Assembly (NCBI RefSeq): GCF_014109825.1
Contig: NZ_CP059576.1
Span: 2,196,001-2,260,000, forward strand
Origin: Legionella sp. PC997
GTDB lineage: Bacteria; Pseudomonadota; Gammaproteobacteria; Legionellales; Legionellaceae
Direction of reading: 5' to 3'
Length of the DNA: 64,000 nt
Shown here: one piece after another, positions 9,185 through 17,362 of the stretch
How the letters are laid out: each line of letters begins with the position of its first letter
Numbering within the stretch: the first letter of the stretch is position 1
Notes under the pieces: model-generated
Databases searched by the model: none
What the model was told of the DNA's origin: nothing
The model's input: only the letters and a program-made list of their open reading frames with translations
Program-made: the position numbers and the translations under genes

Positions 9185-10372
9185 TTATTGTACAACAAGA
9201 CTTTGTTTTGGTAATTTTTTTTCATTCATTTTAAGTCGATTTAAATTCATTAAACTCAACAAACCAATCAAAAATAGCAAACACATGAAAGAATTTGAAT
9301 CTGTGATACCCATTGCACTGGTAATAAAACTAAATAGTGCAGAGCAATTAAATTGACAGAAAAGGGTTAAAGCTAAAGCCAAACCCATTTGTTTAGGAAA
9401 TGGACGCACCACAGCAGAAGTTGCGCTCGCAACAATAAATCCAGTCCCAAAATAATAGATCATCATTGGGATAATAAAGATAAGGTAAATGGTGTCAGAC
9501 ATTAGAGAAATTACCCACATTAAAAATGCTGAGAAAGCAAAAGAATAAACTCCAAATGCAGTGAGTTGTCTACTAGAAAAATATTGAGTAAGTACACCAC
9601 AGCACGCTGTTCCTAATAAATGCATTATTGCCATAGTTGTTTTTGCAAACCCATATTGGTTATAAGTCCATTGAGCACCTTTAATTAAAATAAACGATGC
9701 AGAAGTATTAAAGGCGGATTCACCAGCCATCATGAGTGCAGAAATAAATAAATACCCAACAAAAATTGGATGTCGGAAAACTGTATTTATTATTTCTTTT
9801 AAATTCAAACTTGTTGAATCCTTAGGTTTAGTCTCTTTCATTCCGATACTCAACGGAAATAGTAACAGCGCATATAATGCAATGATTATTGATGCAGTCT
9901 GCCAACCCCAATGACTATTAATTAAGCTTCCCAAAAAAGGTAAAAAGCAGATTAAAAATCCTCCGAAAGTGAAGCACCAAGCAAAGTATTGCGTTGCATG
10001 CTGTTCATCATGACTGTCATTAATCATTGCCCTTCCCATAAGTAGGGTCGCTCCTACAGCCAATCCTTGGAAAAATCGGCAAAACAATAAAGTTTCAATA
10101 GAGGGGCTCCATGCCGCAAAAAAATTAAAGAGCGAATACAATAATAAACCCCACATAAATACAGGTTTTCTACCATAGCGTTCGGAAAGAATTCCCCAAA
10201 AGATCATACTCAATGCTTTACCCAATAAGAAAAGACTAATGGTTAATTGAGCGATGCTTGGTTTTACCATGAAAAACTCAGCTAGTTTAGGCAGAGCTGG
10301 AGTAAGAAAATGAATATCTAGATTCCCAAAAAACCAGCTAAATAATATGAGCAGAAGAACTTTATAGGTCAT
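9185..10372 (-). CDS. lbtC: Legiobactin locus MFS transporter LbtC
   Basis: A 12-helix major facilitator protein of the Bcr/CflA drug:proton antiporter type. The loop between helices 2 and 3 carries GILSERYGRKPVF, the MFS signature, and FCRFFQGLAVGA follows in helix 4. In L. pneumophila LbtC is an inner-membrane transporter needed for use of legiobactin. The frame extends to an ATG at 10429, but that start would overlap lbtB by 68 nt; the ATG at 10372 (MTYKVLLLILF, 395 residues) overlaps by only 11 nt and puts the first helix at the N-terminus as usual. No good ribosome site precedes either, so translational coupling to lbtB is likely. Last gene of lbtABC. Confidence 0.85.
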   Translation of the reverse strand: MTYKVLLLILFSWFFGNLDIHFLTPALPKLAEFFMVKPSIAQLTISLFLLGKALSMIFWGILSERYGRKPVFMWGLLLYSLFNFFAAWSPSIETLLFCRFFQGLAVGATLLMGRAMINDSHDEQHATQYFAWCFTFGGFLICFLPFLGSLINSHWGWQTASIIIALYALLLFPLSIGMKETKPKDSTSLNLKEIINTVFRHPIFVGYLFISALMMAGESAFNTSASFILIKGAQWTYNQYGFAKTTMAIMHLLGTACCGVLTQYFSSRQLTAFGVYSFAFSAFLMWVISLMSDTIYLIFIIPMMIYYFGTGFIVASATSAVVRPFPKQMGLALALTLFCQFNCSALFSFITSAMGITDSNSFMCLLFLIGLLSLMNLNRLKMNEKKLPKQSLVVQ

Positions 10373-11582
10373 GATGCTGATCAGAATAAATATTAGACAT
10401 CTGAGGTATTGGATTGGTAAAAAATCCATGAAGCCACAGTACCATCAAAGCAAATAAACCATAAAGGCCAGAAATAATTATAAAAAGTGATGAGTAAGAC
10501 AGCCAATTGATCAGCATACCTCCGAGTAACAAACCAATAAGATTACCTAGTTTGGCAAAAGAGTTGGCAAGACCAAGCGCATAACCCGGTAAAGAGTAAC
10601 GGTCACTCAAAAGACTAAATAATGCAGGTAGTAAAGCAGCTAACACCCCCCCCCATAGAATTCGGAGGCTTCCAAAAACGATAAGATTGTTTGTGCTAGC
10701 CTGGCATAGCATAAGAATGAAGCCTAAACCACTGTAACGTAATAAATAACGATGGACTAAAAAAGGATTCGATCTGCATTGATCAAACTGACGTCCGCAC
10801 CATTCCGAACTCAACAACATTCCAACTGCGGGAAACGAATAAACTAAGCCAATGAAAATTAAATTCGAAGAAAACGAATCATTTACGAATAAAGATAATC
10901 CTGGATCGGGTAAAAATTTGATGATTTGGGTTAATGTAATTAAAAAACAAATCATGTATATAGGCTTGGAGTTAAACGTCACCTCATTGGGTTTTTGATC
11001 TATATTTGCTCCTACGTTTTTGGGGATAATGGGTAGGTAATATTGCATCACAAGGGTAATAGTGAGACAAACAACCGTTGCTATGGCATATAATCCTTGA
11101 TAATTAGTAAACGATAAGATAATCCCCCCTGCAAAACCCGCTAGAGTTGTAGCAATCGCCTTTGCTGATTGCAAGCGGGCTAACTGTCGACTTTTATAGT
11201 GCCATTCACAGAAGCTTAATGAATAGGTTTGCATGGCCACGATAAACCCTGCAAAAGCGCCCTGGAACACCCGAATGATTAAAATCCAGCACAGAGAGTT
11301 CACAAAAATCATAGCCAGTTGGCTAAATACTAAAGCCCAAGCGGCACGCATGAGCATGAGCTTATAACCGTAACGATCCGCAGCACGCCCCCAAATCGGT
11401 GTCATAATAATATTTGCAAGCATAGGAAGTACCAAACTGAGCATGCTGTAAAATACTGCATTCTGCCGTGATAACTCGTCCTGTGAGGCAATCAACAAGG
11501 ATAAAAAAGGGTTTGTCATTTCTAAAGCCAAAATCATAAAAAATTGACTGATTAAGAGAAGCGACTGCATTGATTTAGGCAT
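10362..11582 (-). CDS. lbtB: Legiobactin locus MFS transporter LbtB (exporter)
   Basis: The 406-residue protein has 12 predicted membrane helices and an MFS signature after helix 2 (PIWGRAADRYGYKLML). In L. pneumophila LbtB is the inner-membrane protein implicated in secretion of legiobactin. The start ATG lies inside the last codons of lbtA, with 8 nt of overlap, and its own end overlaps lbtC, so the three genes form a tightly coupled operon expressed from the Fur-box region upstream of lbtA. The export role is taken from the described locus; the sequence itself shows only an MFS transporter. Confidence 0.87.
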   Translation of the reverse strand: MPKSMQSLLLISQFFMILALEMTNPFLSLLIASQDELSRQNAVFYSMLSLVLPMLANIIMTPIWGRAADRYGYKLMLMRAAWALVFSQLAMIFVNSLCWILIIRVFQGAFAGFIVAMQTYSLSFCEWHYKSRQLARLQSAKAIATTLAGFAGGIILSFTNYQGLYAIATVVCLTITLVMQYYLPIIPKNVGANIDQKPNEVTFNSKPIYMICFLITLTQIIKFLPDPGLSLFVNDSFSSNLIFIGLVYSFPAVGMLLSSEWCGRQFDQCRSNPFLVHRYLLRYSGLGFILMLCQASTNNLIVFGSLRILWGGVLAALLPALFSLLSDRYSLPGYALGLANSFAKLGNLIGLLLGGMLINWLSYSSLFIIISGLYGLFALMVLWLHGFFTNPIPQMSNIYSDQHHDL

Positions 11583-13311
11583 AAGCTCTGCTCAAAGGAT
11601 TTCGAATCATAGAGTAAAGATCTTGGTCTTGATCTTCATGGAGTCGCATAGCAAGCAAACATTTTTGCTGCCAAGGTTCAACAAGTAATTGTTGGCGATA
11701 CCAATGATGGATTCGAGGCTCAATTTCTGGTCGCAATTCTTCTAACAGATGATCTATAATTTGGCGTATCTTTCCCCACAGCATCGATTTAGGAAGCTTA
11801 TAATCCACACTCAAGCAGTCAATCCCATAAGCCAAATTACTCAGTAAATTACCGTGTATGAATTTATAGGTTAACTCATTTAACCCAGAGCAAGTTATTG
11901 TGGAATCAGGATGTAATGCTGGTTTTGCTACCCTATCATAGAATACGTGAGTACAAATTTTTATACCGCCCAAGTCACGCAGTACAAGACCCGAAGGACG
12001 ATGTGCTTGAAAAATAACCAAAGTATTTTGTTGGTGAGCCTCTAAGGCAATTCCATAACATAATAATAAGTGCAGTTGACTTGCCAAAACACACCGGCAA
12101 TAGTCCATAAAGTAACCTATTGGAGTACTTTGACTAAGCTCAATAAGTTCACTAAATAATGATTTTTGACTTAGTGGTGAACGTTTAAAGAGCGATGCAA
12201 GCGGCACCAGTTTCTGGTTTAATCGGAGCCATTGCAAAGGATTTTCACGGACTATAAGACCAAAATGTTTTTTTTCGTCATGAGGAATAGATGAATGTAT
12301 CGCGTTGATCCCCGCTAAATCCCGAGCTAAAAATAATTGGCCCTTATAATATTGATTTTGTGTCAGTAACTCATTAATCCATTGCGAGAGTGCAGACGAG
12401 TTATTTACCGAGGCAGGAGAAACAGTACGCAATGATGAAGTAGTATGAACACCCACTGCTAATTTAAGATGAGGACCATGTTTTGTAAGAGGCATCATCG
12501 TTCTAAATGACATCGATGGTTTGGTTTGTTGATGGATTGGGTTGAGTATAAATTGATGCTCATCAAATAAAGAGTTGACTACTGTTTGTAATTTATTAGT
12601 CCACTGCCAAGGATGGATAGGGAATGGGTAATAATCTTCTGGCTTCAATTTCTTTAATCGTAACGCTTCACTCCACAAGCTATATTCCTTGGAAAAATGA
12701 TTACTAAACAGCCAATGAAAAGCAGACTTAGATGTTGAAATAAATGCAAGGGAGTGGTGAATGGCAGCCCAACCGATGGTTACTTCAGAGTTAAATTCCG
12801 GAGAATATTGCACAACCTCTTTACGATTAAATCCTATTTTGGCACGAAAATTGGGATGAGATGGATGCCCCATGCAACCCCATTGTTCTAAGAAATTAAG
12901 TATTTGTTGCTGACTGGAGTGTTCAGTTAACCAAGACCATAAACTTGCATATCCTTTGGCCTGCCGCCGAATTGTTTTATGCCATTGGTACTGATACGCA
13001 AGAGCTAAGGCTTGATTTGCAATACTTTCATTTAATTCTTCATGTAATGAATGCCAATGTTTGAATTGAGTTGTTTTATTTTCAGAATAAATTCTCAGAA
13101 GATCAAGATAAGTAGTAATGGAGTGACTCGTTATTTTTTTATCGATTAATCCTTCTGAAATGGCAGATCTTCGTAATCGATTAAAACACTGTTGATAAGA
13201 TGCGAAAAGAAAATGTCCCATTTGTTTGGATGAAATAGGAAGATCAGTATTCGTTAACAAGGAACATAATTGGAAATTTAGTTCGCTAGCATAAGAATTC
13301 GATAAAATCAT
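11575..13311 (-). CDS. lbtA: NRPS-independent siderophore synthetase LbtA (IucA/IucC family)
   Basis: This 578-residue enzyme belongs to the IucA/IucC family, which joins a carboxylate such as citrate to an amine or alcohol using ATP. Visible signatures are GHPSHPNFRAKIGF near residue 148, FPIHPWQW near 230, and a block with KLAVGVHTTSSLRTVSPAS that matches the nucleotide/citrate-binding region. The C-terminal FhuF-like part contains the LLLCYGIALEAHQQN block typical of the family. In L. pneumophila LbtA makes the polycarboxylate siderophore legiobactin. The frame opens at a GTG (13320), but the ATG at 13311 has GAGGGTGG at good spacing and is preferred. First gene of lbtABC, behind two Fur boxes. 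Confidence 0.92.
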   Translation of the reverse strand: MILSNSYASELNFQLCSLLTNTDLPISSKQMGHFLFASYQQCFNRLRRSAISEGLIDKKITSHSITTYLDLLRIYSENKTTQFKHWHSLHEELNESIANQALALAYQYQWHKTIRRQAKGYASLWSWLTEHSSQQQILNFLEQWGCMGHPSHPNFRAKIGFNRKEVVQYSPEFNSEVTIGWAAIHHSLAFISTSKSAFHWLFSNHFSKEYSLWSEALRLKKLKPEDYYPFPIHPWQWTNKLQTVVNSLFDEHQFILNPIHQQTKPSMSFRTMMPLTKHGPHLKLAVGVHTTSSLRTVSPASVNNSSALSQWINELLTQNQYYKGQLFLARDLAGINAIHSSIPHDEKKHFGLIVRENPLQWLRLNQKLVPLASLFKRSPLSQKSLFSELIELSQSTPIGYFMDYCRCVLASQLHLLLCYGIALEAHQQNTLVIFQAHRPSGLVLRDLGGIKICTHVFYDRVAKPALHPDSTITCSGLNELTYKFIHGNLLSNLAYGIDCLSVDYKLPKSMLWGKIRQIIDHLLEELRPEIEPRIHHWYRQQLLVEPWQQKCLLAMRLHEDQDQDLYSMIRNPLSRAYA

Positions 13312-13393
13312 ATATACCACCCTCTTTATTATCTTTCGATTAAAGTTGTTACTCTTAGAAACAACGTTCTAATTAGGAATCCGTTGAGAACAA

Positions 13394-13446
13394 CAAAATG
13401 AGAATCATTATCATTTACAATATAAACGATAATGATTCTCATTTGC
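13394..13446. promoter_or_regulatory. Double Fur box upstream of lbtABC
   Basis: Two 17-bp arms, AAATGAGAATCATTATC (13396-13412) and its exact reverse complement (13428-13444), lie 15 bp apart. Each arm by itself resembles the 19-bp Fur box GATAATGATAATCATTATC, so two oppositely facing Fur sites form one larger palindrome. They sit about 85-135 bp before the lbtA start and 75 bp after the lbtU stop, so iron-bound Fur should repress the lbtABC promoter. The exact -10 could not be placed with confidence. Confidence 0.85.
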
Positions 13447-13517
13447 AATAATTAAAATGGGATTATTTAGGAGGATGGGGATTAAGTCATTTTGAATATA
13501 GTGCAGTAAAGAAAGTT

Positions 13518-14579
13518 CTAGAAGTTTAAAATGAGTTGCAAAGCAAATGTATTTACTTTGGCAGATGTACCCCAAATAGTTTTATTTAAACCTGATGCTT
13601 CGTCTTTGGAACTGTATTCATAATCTTTGAAATACTGAAATTGCACTGTAAGATAATCTTTAGGATAGGCCGAAAGTCCAACACCAATTCGTTGTTTGGG
13701 TATTCGTAAAGCTAAAGCCTCATAGGAATAATCATAAAATCCAATCAGTTTCCCCTGCATTTTTTTTATCCTCACGTCATAACTGCTTTGAATACTAAAG
13801 GCTTGGGGTTTTGCTCCTTCATTATTGTAACTGAGTTCTGAGTTTTGGAATGACTGAAGTGCTGTAACATAGGTTAAATAGGCGCCCATTTTTTTATAGT
13901 TCAAATTTATATAAGCAGCAAAACCGGGAACTTTACTGCGAATTGTGCGTCTTAAAAAACCCCCAAAACCTTTGTTGTATTGGAAAAGCTGACTCTCGGC
14001 TAAAGAATGGAGATAACTGCCACCTATATCATAATTTTTTTTATGTGTCCCTATATTTAAATTGTAATAAGGAAGATTAGATGAACGGACGCGTGTATAT
14101 GGAGAAAACAAAGAGACGTTCATGTAATATTCTGAGTCGTACCCCATTGCTGCAACTAATTCATTAGTTTGCCCTAAAGCTTTAGTTAAAGGTTTGTAAA
14201 TTAGCTCATTTTTATAATTACCAAAAGCAATCCATTTTTTCCCTCCCTCAAGATACCAATGTGAATGGGGATTTTTAAATTCGTTATACAGTTGATCAAA
14301 ATAAAATTGAGGATTAATGGGAGTGGGTAATGTATTATAAATTAGTAATCCTTTCACCTTAGTCCAATCGTTCATCTGAATTTCAGAACCGAGTTTAATA
14401 TTTGATAATTGCTGATTAAGTAAATATCTTTCTCCCTGAACTGCCGAATTGGTCGCATTAAAATATATATGCCCCTCATAGGAGAACCGCTTCGGATGCA
14501 TTTGGAATAGTGCCGATTGTGCAAATACATTCAACGGAATCAGCAAAATTGCAGCAAAGATTGCACTTATCTTAATCAT
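13518..14579 (-). CDS. lbtU: Outer-membrane siderophore receptor LbtU
   Basis: The 353-residue product has a clear signal peptide (IKISAIFAAILLIPLNVFAQS, cleavage after about residue 21) and a body of alternating aromatic and polar residues ending in LQLILNF, a C-terminal Phe typical of outer-membrane barrels. It has no TonB box or plug-like N-terminal domain, which matches LbtU, the unusual TonB-independent legiobactin receptor of L. pneumophila. The frame continues up to a GTG at 14609 inside the Fur palindrome; the ATG at 14579 is taken because it begins the signal peptide. It lies directly upstream of lbtABC on the same strand but has its own Fur site. Confidence 0.85.
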   Translation of the reverse strand: MIKISAIFAAILLIPLNVFAQSALFQMHPKRFSYEGHIYFNATNSAVQGERYLLNQQLSNIKLGSEIQMNDWTKVKGLLIYNTLPTPINPQFYFDQLYNEFKNPHSHWYLEGGKKWIAFGNYKNELIYKPLTKALGQTNELVAAMGYDSEYYMNVSLFSPYTRVRSSNLPYYNLNIGTHKKNYDIGGSYLHSLAESQLFQYNKGFGGFLRRTIRSKVPGFAAYINLNYKKMGAYLTYVTALQSFQNSELSYNNEGAKPQAFSIQSSYDVRIKKMQGKLIGFYDYSYEALALRIPKQRIGVGLSAYPKDYLTVQFQYFKDYEYSSKDEASGLNKTIWGTSAKVNTFALQLILNF

Positions 14580-14602
14580 AATTAATAAAAATAGAGAAAC
14601 AC

Positions 14603-14653
14603 TGTACACATCCTAATTGATAATGATTATCATTATCAATTAGGATGTGTACA
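14603..14653. promoter_or_regulatory. 51-bp perfect palindrome containing a Fur box, lbtU promoter
   Basis: Bases 14603-14627 are the exact reverse complement of 14629-14653, around a single central T at 14628. The core GATAATGATTATCATTATC (14619-14637) matches the Fur consensus at all but the central base. The outer arms (TGTACACATCCTAATT and complement) extend the symmetry well past a Fur site. It ends 24 bp before the chosen lbtU ATG, so it must overlap the promoter or the leader. Confidence 0.9.
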
Positions 14654-14730
14654 AATAGAGCTGAATTCTCAGTCTTTCACTTAAATTATTAGGAATGTTT
14701 GCACTGCAGTGTATGGAGAAGGGTTTTAAG

Positions 14731-14778
14731 AGCCTCAGATTGATTCTTGATAAATTATCGCCTATCAAACCTGAGGCT
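14731..14778 (-). terminator. Hairpin after the dsbD-like gene
   Basis: AGCCTCAG (14731-14738) and CTGAGGCT (14771-14778) are perfect inverted repeats, with an inner TTGATA/TATCAA pair. The structure starts 15 bp after the dsbD-like stop and is followed on the minus strand by CTTAAAA, without a real U-tract. It is a plausible but non-canonical terminator that would shield lbtU from read-through. Confidence 0.4.
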
Positions 14779-14792
14779 GAAAGATTTACAAT

Positions 14793-16100
14793 TTAGTTTT
14801 TGAAATGGGTTAATAACTGCAAGGTTTTATCTTTAGATATTTGTCCAACAGAACTTAAATTAGCAAGCTGTTGCCCTTGCTTATCATAAAATAGCATTGT
14901 GGGAATACCATAAATGTGGAACGCTTGACGAATTTTCGCTACGGCATCTGTCTTTTCACTGATATCAACCCGCAGATTTACTGAACCTCGCATGGCCTCA
15001 ATAACGGCTGCTTGATTGAAGACATGCTTATCCATAGCTTGACAATCACTACACCACCCAGCAAAAAACTCAATAAAAACCCGTTGCTGATGTGTCTTTG
15101 CTTCAGCTAACTTTGCATTCAATTCCTCAAGTGTATGTACCCTAGTGAATGGTGCTTGTGTCACAAACTTGTTATCAGGTGTAGGTATAAAAGCTTGATA
15201 AGCCAATGCGCCCGCCCCCATCATAGATAACAATGCCAGGCCTTGCAGGAACCGTCCTCCCAAACGATGTTCCTGACGAAAAGCACCAAAAATCCATGCA
15301 CTTATAAGCAAGACAACAATCCAGGACAAATCAACCCAAAACGGAGGCATAACACGACTTAATAACCAGACTGCCATTGCAAGCATCATTATGGCAAATA
15401 CATGTTTGATCCGCACCATCCAAGGGCCAGAACTGGGTAAAAAACGACCATACCCTGCCCCAACAATTAATAATGGCAGTCCCATTCCTAAAGCCAACAC
15501 AAAGAGCAATAACCCCCCTTCCGCAACGCGATTGCTCTGGGCAATATAAGTGAGAATGCCAATCAAAGGTGCAGTGACACAAGGTGAAACGACCAAAGTA
15601 GACAAAGATCCCATCAAAGTTGCTGACAAAATACCATGTTGTTTTCGTTTGGGAGTGAATCGTGCAAAAATGGGTACTCGTAATTCAAAAACACCCAAAA
15701 GCCATAATGCCATGAATATAAATAAAATGCTGAAACTTCCAATAATCAGCGGTTGCTGCATTAGTGTTTGCACCGTCGACCCAAACCAAGCTGCCAACAT
15801 TCCCGCAATAGCATAAGTCACTGCCATCCCCAAAACATAACCTAAAGATAATTTAAAGGCATGCCTTCCAGTATGAGCTTCTTGTCCTGTAATGATACTG
15901 GATAGAATCGGTACCATAGGTAAAACACAGGGTGTAAATGCCAATAAAACACCAAGGCAAAAGAATGCAGTCAAATAAAAAATCGGACTATGACTTTGGA
16001 TAAACAACATTGTATCGGCAGGATTCGCACTGCTAATTCCTGATGCAAAAACAGAAAATGAGACAAATGCCATCAGCAATGACAAAATTAGTTTTTTCAT
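14793..16100 (-). CDS. Thiol:disulfide interchange protein, short DsbD type
   Basis: DsbD proteins carry electrons from cytoplasmic thioredoxin across the inner membrane to periplasmic thiol proteins. The 435-residue product has the transmembrane domain with its two redox cysteines, Cys58 in TPCVLPM and Cys174 in SPCVTAP, and a C-terminal thioredoxin-like domain with active site WCSDC (Cys350, Cys353). The N-terminal immunoglobulin-like acceptor domain of classical DsbD is missing: only about 40 residues, including a signal-like stretch, precede the first helix. It therefore resembles a DsbD2 or CcdA-thioredoxin form. AAGGA precedes the ATG. A four-cysteine membrane protein is encoded 46 bp upstream on the same strand. 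Confidence 0.87.
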   Translation of the reverse strand: MKKLILSLLMAFVSFSVFASGISSANPADTMLFIQSHSPIFYLTAFFCLGVLLAFTPCVLPMVPILSSIITGQEAHTGRHAFKLSLGYVLGMAVTYAIAGMLAAWFGSTVQTLMQQPLIIGSFSILFIFMALWLLGVFELRVPIFARFTPKRKQHGILSATLMGSLSTLVVSPCVTAPLIGILTYIAQSNRVAEGGLLLFVLALGMGLPLLIVGAGYGRFLPSSGPWMVRIKHVFAIMMLAMAVWLLSRVMPPFWVDLSWIVVLLISAWIFGAFRQEHRLGGRFLQGLALLSMMGAGALAYQAFIPTPDNKFVTQAPFTRVHTLEELNAKLAEAKTHQQRVFIEFFAGWCSDCQAMDKHVFNQAAVIEAMRGSVNLRVDISEKTDAVAKIRQAFHIYGIPTMLFYDKQGQQLANLSSVGQISKDKTLQLLTHFKN

Positions 16101-16146
16101 TTTGATTCCTTAATAATTATTTTTGAATTGAAAAATAAATAAGAAA

Positions 16147-16452
16147 TCAAATAGGAGGACGATAAATCTCATCCAAAGGAGAATTATATTTTGAAAAGAT
16201 GAGTAAAAAGCCTAACAAACCAATGAGATTTCGCATTATCCATAACGAGCTCAAATGAAATTCATCCTGAAGCCAATAAGGAGCTGACACACAAATACTA
16301 TTCATTATTTGTTGTACTGAACAAGGCGTAATTGCAAAAGAAACAACGGTTGGTGGAATCCCACTTTGTTTTGGGCAAGACGGTTTCTTAAGTGGTGTAA
16401 AAATAACAGCACTTATAACTAACAATAGGATCAGCAAACGATATTTGTACAT
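16147..16452 (-). CDS. Small membrane protein with four cysteines, unknown
   Basis: Not recognised. The 101-residue product has an N-terminal hydrophobic helix (about 5-20) that could be a signal anchor, then a loop with cysteines at 26, 43 and 54, and a second helix (about 74-86) that includes the sequence IGLLGFLLIF. It lies 46 bp before the dsbD-like gene on the same strand and is probably cotranscribed with it. The number and likely periplasmic position of the cysteines suggest, but do not prove, that it is a partner or substrate of that reductase. Coding status rests on the hydrophobic pattern and position. Confidence 0.5.
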   Translation of the reverse strand: MYKYRLLILLLVISAVIFTPLKKPSCPKQSGIPPTVVSFAITPCSVQQIMNSICVSAPYWLQDEFHLSSLWIMRNLIGLLGFLLIFSKYNSPLDEIYRPPI

Positions 16453-16702
16453 TTGATAACCATAGCATAAAGGTCATCAATAAATCAATGACGAATGACA
16501 AAGCAAATCATGGTGTTTATTTGATAATACTTAAAAAATATCCTGCTTTGTTTTTCGCGAAAAGGGATAGTTAGTGAGTTTTTTATAGACCTGAAAAGAA
16601 GATAACTATTAGGAGGTTTTAGCCCGTACTTCAACTAAAGATACACGGGCATCTATACTTTTATTTTGGCATTCATTTGGATTTAAATGGCAAGCGCCTT
16701 TC

Positions 16703-17089
16703 TTAGGTCGAACAAACCGCTTCCAGTTCCTCTGATCCTAAATTGATGAGATTGATTTGGGTGCCAGATTCTGCACTTACAGACACACTACTGTTATTTT
16801 TAACTTTGATTAAGGTCCCTTGACCAGTAGATAGTTTTTTTCCATTAATTACGCCGCTATTTTTAATTACATTAATTTTAATTTTGCCTTTATTCTGATT
16901 TGTACATTGAACAACACATGTAGCATTTAGCGTCCAAAGTGTATTGTTGGCAAGAAGTTTAGTTTCGTTAGGGCTAAGTTTAATGGTTTTTTGGGCATAT
17001 ACTTGGGAACAGAATAATCCAAAAATGATAAAAAGAGAAAAAGTCAAAATTTTATTCACCGTTGCATCCTTAAGTACGTTAACAGACAT
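16703..17089 (-). CDS. Small exported protein, unknown
   Basis: Not recognised. The product is 128 residues from the ATG at 17089 (a TTG nine bases earlier is less likely). A signal peptide is visible, with the hydrophobic core LTFSLFIIFGLFCSQVYA and a probable cleavage after VYA. The mature part of about 95 residues is rich in Asn, Lys, Ser and Val in alternating strands, and has a CVVQC pair and a Cys near the C-terminus that could form disulfides. No obvious ribosome site was found. It probably resides in the periplasm or is secreted. No operon partner. Confidence 0.6.
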   Translation of the reverse strand: MSVNVLKDATVNKILTFSLFIIFGLFCSQVYAQKTIKLSPNETKLLANNTLWTLNATCVVQCTNQNKGKIKINVIKNSGVINGKKLSTGQGTLIKVKNNSSVSVSAESGTQINLINLGSEELEAVCST

Positions 17090-17325
17090 GTTGTTCAATT
17101 ATTGAATTGATAGAACATATTTTAGGCTATTAATATTAAGGTTTTATTAAGGAGAATAATAATAGGTGTTAAAAGGTGTTTTGATCTTTAGATTTATTAT
17201 TCCTTCTTTTGCAAAGCTTGCTCATAGAGCGATAAAAGAAAAGCCTAATATATTTTCTTTTTAAAATTATTTTATAGGGAATTAAGCAAGAATTGATTGA
17301 AGCTAAAGACTTTAATAGCCGACCT

Positions 17326-17354
17326 TGCCCGCATGAGTTCCAATCATACGGGCA
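17326..17354 (-). terminator. Imperfect hairpin after the APC permease
   Basis: TGCCCG and CGGGCA with inner ATGA/TCAT and one mismatch form a 10-bp stem around a 7-nt loop, just 9 bp after the permease stop. There is no U-tract on the minus strand, so a terminator role is inferred only from position. Confidence 0.35.
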
Positions 17355-17362
17355 TAAATACA

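Noticed and set aside
13465..13500. AGGAGGATG on the plus strand near the double Fur box, suggesting a divergent leader peptide
   Set aside because: The purine run touches the ATG, and the frame ends after six codons.
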